A stretch of 64,000 nt of DNA from Chlamydoabsidia padenii (lineage: Eukaryota > Mucoromycota > Mucoromycetes > Mucorales > Cunninghamellaceae), in the NCBI GenBank assembly GCA_025330725.1, contig JAIWND010000024.1:1-64000 (forward strand), in the 5' to 3' direction. Each line of letters begins with the position of its first letter. The first letter of the stretch is position 1. The translations under genes and the position numbers were made by a program. The notes under the pieces are model-generated. The model saw only the letters and a program-made list of their open reading frames with translations, had not been told where the DNA came from and did no database searches. Shown here one piece after another: positions 12,001-22,900 of the stretch.

Positions 12001-15000
12001 AGAAATCAATGTCATCATCACCAAAGAAAAGGAAACCATCTTCTCTCAATTGGACCAAGCTATCAAGAACACTACTGATACTAAGGTTGTTGAAGAACTC
12101 ACTGTGGCTGTTGAAAAATCCAAGACTTTGATTACTGAACAAACGGTGGAAGCTCATGCTATTGGTGTCCAAGTGATTTCTGCCTCTGACAAGAAGACTG
12201 CTGTTGAAAAACTTCACACTTTGACCAAGAGCACCGAAGACAAGCTTCGAGTTACCATTACTCAAGAAAAAGTGACCAAGGTTGTTGACGTTGAAACTGG
12301 TAAGGTGGTTGAACATCATGATCAAGAAAAGAAGGACCACCATCACACTTCTGCTATTATTGGTGGTGCTCTTGCTGTTGGTGCTGTGGTCGCTGCTGCT
12401 GCTGCTCTGGAACATGCTCACGATAAGAAACACAAGGACGACATTGCCAAGAAGACCGAAGAACACAAACTGGTGGAAGCTGGCAAGACCGTCAGTGCTA
12501 CTGTTGTGATCGAAGAAGTCAAGGTGACGGTGTTTGGTTGGTACAAGTCTCTTAACGAACGTATTGCCGCTCGCTTGCAACAAGGCGGTGACAATGCCAA
12601 GTCTGATGTTGAACGTATTACCAAGGAAGCTCGTGAAGAACTTACTGTGATCATCAAGGAATCCAAGGACAAGGCTAACAAGGGCTGGGCTGCTAACGAA
12701 AAGGCCAATGCTGAATTGGAAGTTGCTCTCGAAAAGGTGCAAGGATCTGTCTTGGAACAAGTGACTGAAGTTGAAACCATTGTCAAGACCACTACTGAAG
12801 TCGATGTGATCACCAAGAAATTGACTGAAGCTACTGAAAAGACCAAGTCCACTATTAATGTCCATCTTGATGAATCTACTCAAGCTATTCATGAACATGT
12901 CGAAAAGGCCAAGTCTCATGCTGGTGTTATTGCTGGATCCATTGCTGCTGGCACTGCTATTGTTGGCGGTGGTATTGTCAAGGTTCATCACGACGCTGAA
13001 AAGAAGGCTCACGTAAGTATTATACCACTTGATGAAGTTGTGCACTTGATTTGTTTGCTTATTTTTTTTTTTTTTTTGTGACAATCTTCACATTAGGAAA
13101 TCGAACATCATGCTGAAGCTAATGCCGGCGCTGTGATCGAAAACGTGAAGGTGACCGTGTTTGGCTGGTACAAGTCTCTCAACGAACGTATTGCTGCTCG
13201 CTTGCAACAAGGTGGTGACAATGCCAAGTCTGATGTTGAACGTATTACCAAGGAAGCTCGTGAAGAACTTACTGTGATCATCAAGGAATCCAAGGACAAG
13301 GCTAACAAGGGCTGGGCTTCTGATGAAAAGGCCAATGCTGAATTGGAAGTTGCTCTTGAAAAGGTGCAAGGATCTGTCTTGGAACAAGTGACTGAAGTTG
13401 AAACCATTGTCAAGACTACTACTGAAGTCGATGTGATCACCGAAAAGTTGACCGCTGCCACTGAAAAGACCAAGACCTCTATCAACGTCCACCTCGATGA
13501 ACACGCTGGTGCCATCCATGAACATGTTGAAAAGACGAAATCTCATACTGGTGCTATTGCTGGAACTATCGCTGCTGGAACTGCTATTGTTGGTGGTATT
13601 ATTGCCAAGAAACATCATGATCACAAGGAAGCTGAAAAGAAGGTAATGCAAGTAATTTAGTAAATGAACATGTCTCTGATTTTTTTTATTGCTCTAGGAA
13701 TCTGAACATCACACTGGTTCTATTGTTGTTGTTGATCAAGGCAAGGCTACTACCGAAGTTGCTAATGTGACCAAGGAAGTTGTTGTGGTTGATTACATCA
13801 ATGTCACCATCACTAGCTGGTTTGCTCGATTGGTTGAACAAGTCTCTGCCCGTGCTAAACAAGGTGGAAGCGATGCTACCAAGGATATTGAAACTATCAC
13901 TACCAAGTCTACTGCCGAAATCACATTGCTATTGGAAGAAACCACCAAAAAGACTGGATCAAGCACTAATGCTCAACAATTGGTGTCCTCATTGACCTGG
14001 GCCAAGGGATTGATTTCTCAACAAGCTACTCAAATTCAAGCTATTGGTATTCAAGCTGTTGCCGCCAAGGATTCTACTGGTGGTGTTGCTACTATGAAGG
14101 CTCAAGCTAAGGCTACTGAAGAACAAATCCATGTTACCCTCAACCAATGCGACAAGAAGATCACCTCTACTGTTACTGTGACGGAACATATTGCTCAAGG
14201 TTTGATTGTGAAGGATGAAGCTAAGGTAAGATCAAAATTCAAATACCGCATTTCAGCATTAAAAAAAAAAAAAGAACGACGGGGACTAATTTTTTTTTTC
14301 TTCCTCTTTACTTAGCACACTACTCATGATGTCCAAAAGATTGACCACGATGTTGAAAAAACTCACGACCACAAGACTGCTGCTATTGCTGCTGGTGTCG
14401 CTGCTAGTGTCGCCGGTGCTGTTGGTGCCATTGGTTTGAAACATGATCATGACAAGAAGGCTGAAACTGTAAGTAGCAATTCCTTTGTAACTATTTTACA
14501 TTAATCAGGTTGACTAATCTTACGCATTACAAATAATTTACAGGGATCCACCATTGTCAAGACTCATGAAGATTCTGAAAAGGTTGTCACTATTGTCACT
14601 GTTGATCAAGTCCGCGAAACTGTGCGTAGCTGGTGGTTGAAGTTGACTGCTTCTATCTCTGAACGTGCTCAACAAGGTGCCTCTGCTGAAGAAATCAATG
14701 TCATCATCACCAAAGAAAAGGAAACCATCTTCTCTCAGTTGGACCAAGCTATCAAGAACACTACTGATACCAAGGTTGTTGAAGAGCTTATTGTGGCTGT
14801 TGAAAAATCCAAGACTTTGATTACTGAACAAACGGTGGAAGCCCATGCTATTGGTGTCCAAGTGATTTCTGCCTCTGACAAGAAGACTGCTGTTGAAAAA
14901 CTTCACACTTTGACCAAGAACACCGAAGACAAGCTTCGAGTTACCATTACTCAAGAAAAAGTGACCAAGGTTGTTGACGTTGAAACTGGTAAGGTGGTTG

Positions 15001-16926
15001 AACATCATGATCAAGAAAAGAAGGACCATCATCACACTTCTGCTATTATTGGTGGTGCTCTTGCTGTTGGTGCTGTGGTCGCTGGTGCTGCTGCTCTGGA
15101 ACATGCTCACGATAAGAAACACAAGGATGACATTGTCAAGAAGACCGAAGAACACAAACTGGTGGAAGCTGGCAAGACCGTCAGTGCTACTGTTGTGATC
15201 GAAGAAGTCAAGGTGACGGTGTTTGGTTGGTACAAGTCTCTCAACGAACGTATTGCTGCTCGCTTGCAACAAGGTGGTGACAATGCCAAGTCTGATGTTG
15301 AACATATTACCAAGGAAGCTCGTGAAGAACTTACTGTGATCATCAAGGAATCCAAGGATAAGGCTAACAAGGGTTGGGCTGCTAACGAAAAGGCCAATGC
15401 TGAATTGGAAGTTGCTCTTGAAAAGGTGCAAGGATCTGTCTTGGAACAAGTTACCGAAGTTGAAACCATTGTCAAGACTACCACTGAAGTTGATGTGATC
15501 ACCAAGAAATTGACTGAAGCTACTGAAAAGACCAAGTCCACTATTAATGTCCATCTTGATGAATCTACTCAAGCTATTCACGAACATGTCGAAAAGGCCA
15601 AGTCTCATGCTGGTGTTATTGCTGGATCCATTGCTGCTGGCACTGCTATTGTTGGCGGTGGTATTGTCAAGGTTCATCACGACGCTGAAAAGAAGGCTCA
15701 CGTAAGTATTATACCACTTGATGAAGTTGTGCACTTGATTTGTTTGCTTATTTTTTTTTTTTTTTTTGTGACAATCTTCACATTAGGAAATCGAACATCA
15801 TGCTGAAGCTAATGCCGGCGCTGTGATCGAAAACGTGAAGGTGACCGTGTTTGGCTGGTACAAGTCTCTCAACGAACGTATTGCTGCTCGCTTGCAACAA
15901 GGTGGTGACAATGCCAAGTCTGATGTTGAACGTATTACCAAGGAAGCTCGTGAAGAACTTACCGTGATCATCAAGGAATCTAAGGACAAGGCTCACAAGG
16001 GATTGGCTTCTGATGAAAAGGCCAATGCTGAATTGGAAGTTGCTCTTGAAAAGGTGCAAGGATCTGTCTTGGAACAAGTGACTGAAGTTGAAACCATTGT
16101 CAAGACTACTACTGAAGTCGATGTGATCACCGAAAAGTTGACCGCTGCCACTGAAAAGACCAAGACCTCTATCAACGTCCACCTCGATGAACACGCTGGT
16201 GCCATCCATGAACATGTTGAAAAGACGAAATCTCATACTGGTGCTATTGCTGGAACTATCGCTGCTGGAACTGCTATTGTTGGTGGTATTATTGCCAAGA
16301 AACATCATGATCACAAAGAAGCTGAAAAGAAGGTAATGCAAGTAATTTAGTAAATGAACATGTCGCTGATTTTTTTTATTGCTCTAGGAATCTGAACATG
16401 ACACTGGTTCTATTGTTGTTGTTGATCAAGGCAAGGCTACTACCGAAGTTGCTAATGTGACCAAGGAAGTTGTTGTGGTTGATTACATCAATGTCACCAT
16501 CACTAGCTGGTTTGCTCGATTGGTTGAACAAGTCTCTGCCCGTGCTAAACAAGGTGGAAGCGATGCTACCAAGGATATTGAAACTATCACTACCAAGTCT
16601 ACTGCCGAAATCACATTGCTATTGGAAGAAACCACCAAAAAGACTGGATCAAGCACTAATGCTCAACAATTGGTGTCCTCATTGACCTGGGCCAAGGGAT
16701 TGATTTCTCAACAAGCTACTCAAATTCAAGCTATTGGTATTCAAGCTGCTGCCGCCAAGGATTCTACTGGTGGTGTTGCTACTATGAAGGCTCAAGCTAA
16801 GGCTACTGAAGAACAAATCCATGTTACCCTCAACCAATGCGACAAGAAGATCACCTCTACTGTTACTGTTACCGAAGATATTGTCGAAGGTTTGATTGTG
16901 AAGGATGAAACTAAGGTAAGTTCATT

Positions 16927-16969
<43 letters not shown>

Positions 16970-19900
16970 CGGCGGGGACTAATTCTTCTTCTTCACATAG
17001 CACTCCAGTCAAGATGTCCAAAAGATTAATCAAGATGTCGAAAAGGCTCACAATCACAAGACTGCTGCTATTACTGCTGGTGTCGCTGCTGGTGTCGCAG
17101 GTGCTATTGGTGCTATCGGCTTGAAACACGACCATGATAAGAAGTCTGAAAGTGTAAGTGTGAAAGGGCACAAGCATAATGTCATTTAATAACATTCCTT
17201 TTTTAATTCACAAAATTATAGGGATCAATCATTGTCAAAGCACATGAAGATGTCCAAAAGCAAGAAAAGGTTGTCGTCATTGTTTCGGCTGAACAAGTCA
17301 AGGAATCTGTCCGTACCTGGTGGTTGAAATTGACTGGTACTATTGCTGCCCATTCTTTGCAAGAAGGTGCTACTGCTGAAGAAATCAATGTCATCATCAC
17401 CAAAGAAAAGGAAACAATCTTCTCTCAATTGGACCAAGCTATCAAGAACACTACTGATACCAAGGTTGTTGAAGAACTCACTGTGGCTGTTGAAAAATCC
17501 AAGACTTTAATTACTGAACAAACGGTGGAAGCTCATGCTATTGGTGTCCAAGTGATCTCTTCCTCTGATAAGAAGACTGCTGTTGAAAAACTTCACACTT
17601 TGACCAAGAACACCGAAGACAAGCTCCAAGTTACCATTGCTCAAGAAAAAGTGACCAAGGTTGTTGACGTTGAAACTGGTAAGGTGGTTGAACATCATGA
17701 TCAAGAAAAGAAGGACCACCATCACACTTCTTCTATTATTGGTGGTGCTCTTGCTGTTGGTGCTGTGGTCGCTGGTGCTGCTGCTCTGGAACATGCTCAC
17801 GATAAAAAACACAAGGACGACATTGCCAAGAAGACCGAAGAACACAAACTGGTGGAAGCTGGCAAGACCGTCAGTGCTACTGTTGTGATCGAAGAAGTCA
17901 AGGTGACGGTGTTTGGTTGGTACAAGTCTCTTAACGAACGTATTGCCGCTCGCTTGCAACAAGGTGGTGACAATGCCAAGTCTGATGTTGAACGTATTAC
18001 CAAGGAAGCCCGCAAAGAACTTACTGTGATCATCAAGGAATCTAAGGACAAGGCTTACAAGGGATTGGCTTCTGATGAAAAGGCCAATGCTGAATTGGAA
18101 GTTGCTCTTGAAAAGGTGCAAGGATCTGTCTTGGAACAAGTGACTGAAGTTGAAACCATTGTCAAGACCACTACTGAAGTCGATGTGATCACCAAGAAAT
18201 TGACTGAAGCTACTGAAAAGACCAAGTCCACTATTAATGTCCATCTTGATGAATCTACTCAAGCTATTCATGAACATGTCGAAAAGGCCAAGTCTCATGC
18301 TGGTGTTATTGCTGGATCCATTGCTGCTGGCACTGCTATTGTTGGCGGTGGTATTGTCAAGGTTCATCACGACGCTGAAAAGAAGGCTCACGTAAGTATT
18401 ATACCACTTGATGAAGTTGTGCACTTGATTTGTTTGCTTATTTTTTTTTTTTTTTTTTTTTTTTTGTGACAATCTTCACATTAGGAAATCGAACACCATG
18501 CTGAAGCTAATGCCGGTGCTGTGATTGAAAACGTGAAGGTGACCGTGTTTGGCTGGTACAAGTCTCTCAACGAACGTATTGCTGCTCGCTTGCAACAAGG
18601 TGGTGACAATGCCAAGTCTGATGTTGAACGTATTACCAAGGAAGCCCGCGAAGAACTTACCGTGATCATCAAGGAATCTAAGGACAAGGCTCACAAGGGA
18701 TTGGCTTCTGATGAAAAGGCCAATGCTGAATTGGAAGTTGCTCTTGAAAAGGTGCAAGGATCTGTCTTGGAACAGGTGACTGAAGTTGAAACCATTGTCA
18801 AGACTACTACTGAAGTCGATGTGATCACTGAAAAGTTGACTGCTGCCACTGAAAAGACCAAGACCTCTATCAATGTCCACCTCGATGAACACGCTGGTGC
18901 CATCCATGAACATGTTGAAAAGAAGAAATCTCATACTGGTGCTATTGCTGGAACTATCGCTGCTGGAACTGCTATTGTTGGTGGTATTATTGCCAAGAAA
19001 CATCATGATCACAAGGAAGCTGAAAAGAAGGTAATGCAAGTAATTTAGTAAATGAACATGTCGCTGATTTTTTTTATTGCTCTAGGAATCTGAACATCGC
19101 ACTGGTTCTATTGTTGTTGTTGATCAAGGCAAGGCTACTACCGAAATTGCTAATGTGACCAAGGAAGTTGTTGTGGTTGATTACATCAATGTAACCATCA
19201 CTAGCTGGTTTGCTCGATTGGTTGAACAAGTCTCTGCCCGTGCTAAACAAGGTGGAAGCGATGCTACCAAGGATATTGAAACTATCACTACCAAGTCTAC
19301 TGCCGAAATCACATTGCTATTGGAAGAAACCACCAAAAAGACTGGATCAAGCACTACTGCTCAACAATTGGTGTCCTCATTGACCTGGGCCAAGGGATTG
19401 ATTTCTCAACAAGCTACTCAAATTCAAGCTATTGGTATTCAAGCTGTTGCCGCCAAGGATTCTACTGGTGGTGTTGCTACTATGAAGGCTCAAGCTAAGG
19501 CTACTGAAGAACAAATCCATGTTACCCTCAACCAATGCGACAAGAAGATCACCTCTACTGTTACTGTGACGGAACATATTGCTCAAGGTTTGATTGTGAA
19601 GGATGAAGCTAAGGTAAGCTCAAAATTCAAATACCGCATTTCAGCATTAAAAAAAAAAGAACGGCGGGGACTAATTTTTTTTTTCTTCCTCTTTACTTAG
19701 CACACTACTCATGATGTCCAAAAGATTGACCACGATGTTGAAAAAACTCACGACCACAAGACTGCTGCTATTGCTGCTGGTGTCGCTGCTAGTGTCGCCG
19801 GTGCTGTTGGTGCCATTGGTTTGAAACATGATCATGACAAGAAGGCTGAAACTGTAAGTAGCAATTCCTTTGTAACTATTTTACATTAATCAGGTTGACT

Positions 19901-22900
19901 AATCTTACGCATTACAAATAATTTACAGGGATCCACCATTGTCAAGACTCATGAAGATTCTGAAAAGGTTGTCACTATTGTCACTGTTGATCAAGTCCGC
20001 GAAACTGTGCGTAGCTGGTGGTTGAAGTTGACTGCTTCTATCTCTGAACGTGCTCAACAAGGTGCCTCTGCTGAAGAAATCAATGTCATCATCACCAAAG
20101 AAAAGGAAACCATCTTCTCTCAATTGGACCAAGCTATCAAGAACACTACTGATACCAAGGTTGTTGAAGAGCTTACTGTGGCTGTTGAAAAATCCAAGAC
20201 TTTGATTACTGAACAAACGGTGGAAGCCCATGCTATTGGTGTCCAAGTGATCTCTGCCTCTGACAAGAAGACTGCTGTTGAAAAACTTCACACTTTGACC
20301 AAGAGCACCGAAGACAAGCTCCAAGTTACCATTGCTCAAGAAACGGTATCTCAAGCTATGAAGCATCAAAAGGAACAGAAGAAACAAGACCATCATCATG
20401 CTTCAACTATTATTGGTGGTGCCCTTGCTGTCGGTGCTGCTGTCGCTGGTGCTGTTGCAGTGGAACATGCTATTGAACACAAGCATAAGAAGGAACAAAT
20501 CAAGGATGCTACACATGCTGCTGTTGTTACAAACACTGGATCCGCCACCACGAAACTTGCTGAAGTCGATGTATCTGGTGTTGTATCTGATGTCTCTCAT
20601 GGTGTCCAAATTGCTGATGTCAAGAAGGCTGATGGTACCTTTGCTACTGCTGTGATCGTCGAAGGTACTGCTAAGAATAACACTTCTACTGTCATCGAGG
20701 AAGTCAAGGTGACCGTGTTTGGTTGGTACAAGTCTCTCAACGAACGTATTGCTTCTCGCTTGCAACAAGGTGGTGACAGTGCCAAGTCTGATGTTGAACG
20801 TATTACCAAGGAAGCTCGTGAAGAACTTACTGTGATCATCAAGGAATCCAAGGACAAGGCTAACAAGGGTTGGGCTGCTAACGAAAAGGCTAATGCTGAA
20901 TTGGAAGTTGCTCTTGAAAAGGTGCAAGGATCTGTCTTGGAACAAGTTACCGAAGTTGAAACCATTGTCAAGACTACCACTGAAGTTGATGTGATCACCA
21001 AGAAATTGACTGAAGCTACTGAAAAGACCAAGTCCACTATTAATGTCCATCTTGATGAATCTACTCAAGCTATTCATGAACATGTTGAAAAGGCCAAGTC
21101 TCATACCGGTGCCATTGTTGGAAGTATTGCTGCTGGTGCTGCCATTGTTGGAGGTGCCATTGCTAAAGGACATCATGATTCTGAAAAGAAGGCTCACGTA
21201 AGTATTATGTCATACCAATTGTGCCCTTTATTCTGTTTACTCATCTTTTTCTTGCTTTCTTTCTTTTTTTTTTTTTGTTTTTTTTTTTTTTTTTTTTTGT
21301 TTTTGTTTTGTTTTGTTTTTGACAATTTACACATTAGGAAATCGAACATCATGCGGAAGCTAATGCCGGTGCTGTGATTGAAAACGTGAAGGTGGCCGTG
21401 TTTGGTTGGTACAAGTCTCTTAACGAACGTATTGCTGCTCGCTTGCAACAAGGTGGTGACAATGCCAAGTCTGATGTTGAACGTATTACCAAGGAAGCCC
21501 GCAAAGAACTTACTGTGATCATCAAGGAATCTAAGGACAAGGCTCACAAGGGATTGGCTTCTGATGAAAAGGCCAATGCTGAATTGGAAGTTGCTCTTGA
21601 AAAGGTGCAAGGATCTGTCTTGGAACAAGTGACTGAAGTTGAAACCATTGTCAAGACCACTACTGAAGTCGATGTGATCACCAAGAAATTGACTGAAGCT
21701 ACTGAAAAGACCAAGTCCACTATTAATGTCCATCTTGATGAATCTACTCAAGCTATTCATGAACATGTCGAAAAGGCCAAGTCTCATGCTGGTGTTATTG
21801 CTGGATCCATTGCTGCTGGCACTGCTATTGTTGGCGGTGGTATTGTCAAGGTTCATCACGACGCTGAAAAGAAGGCTCACGTAAGTATTATACCACTTGA
21901 TGAAGTTGTGCACTTGATTTGTTTGCTTATTTTTTTTTTTTTTTTTTTTTTGTGACAATCTTCACATTAGAAAATCGAACACCATGCTGAAGCTAATGCC
22001 GGTGCTGTGATTGAAAACGTGAAGGTGACCGTGTTTGGCTGGTACAAGTCTCTCAACGAACGTATTGCTGCTCGCTTGCAACAAGGTGGTGACAATGCCA
22101 AGTCTGATGTTGAACGTATTACCAAGGAAGCCCGCAAAGAACTTACTGTGATCATCAAGGAATCTAAGGACAAGGCTCACAAGGGATTGGCTTCTGATGA
22201 AAAGGCCAATGCTGAATTGGAAGTTGCTCTTGAAAAGGTGCAAGGATCTGTCTTGGAACAGGTGACTGAAGTTGAAACCATTGTCAAGACTACTACTGAA
22301 GTCGATGTGATCACCGAAAAGTTGACCGCTGCCACTGAAAAGACCAAGACCTCTATCAATGTCCACCTCGATGAACACGCTGGTGCCATCCATGAACATG
22401 TTGAAAAGAAGAAATCTCATACTGGTGCTATTGCTGGAACTGTTGCTGCCGGTGCTACCGCTATTGGTGCTATTATTGCAAAAGATCATCATGATCACAA
22501 GAAGGAACATGTAAGTACAAGATTATAAAATGATTTTCCAATCGGCAGTATATGCTTTTACTTACAGATTCTCTTTTTTTAAAACACAGGAACAAGTCAT
22601 TGTGGGTACTGAGATCATTGAAACTCAACCTATTCTCATTGAATCGGATAAAAACACTGTGATCACTCTGGTGGAAGAAACTCGTGGTACTACATCTGAA
22701 TGGTATGGTCGTCTAATTCTCCGTATTAAGGGCTACTTGACTGAAGGTGGTCCTGACACTAAAACGAAGATCACAGCTGCGGTGAAAGAAGCTGAAGATG
22801 AATTGGAGGTTGTCCTTGGAAAAGCCAAATCAACCACTAATGTATCCGCTGTTGAAGTTGAAAAGCTATTGACTCCCGTCCGCGCAACTATTGATGTGCA

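Noticed and set aside
11858..15734. Long antisense open frames (about 400 codons at 13084-11858 and 15734-14538, with similar ones at 18472-17507 and 21197-20403), rich in Ser/Asn/Phe
   Set aside because: They mirror the repeat exons. The sense strand avoids TTA, CTA and TCA codons because of codon bias, so the antisense frame lacks stops. They run through introns of the sense gene and have no splice signals or family similarity of their own.
11882..22589. Regular spacing considered as a satellite or CRISPR-like array
   Set aside because: The repeat is a coding cassette with introns inside a eukaryotic gene. There are no short direct repeats with unique spacers.
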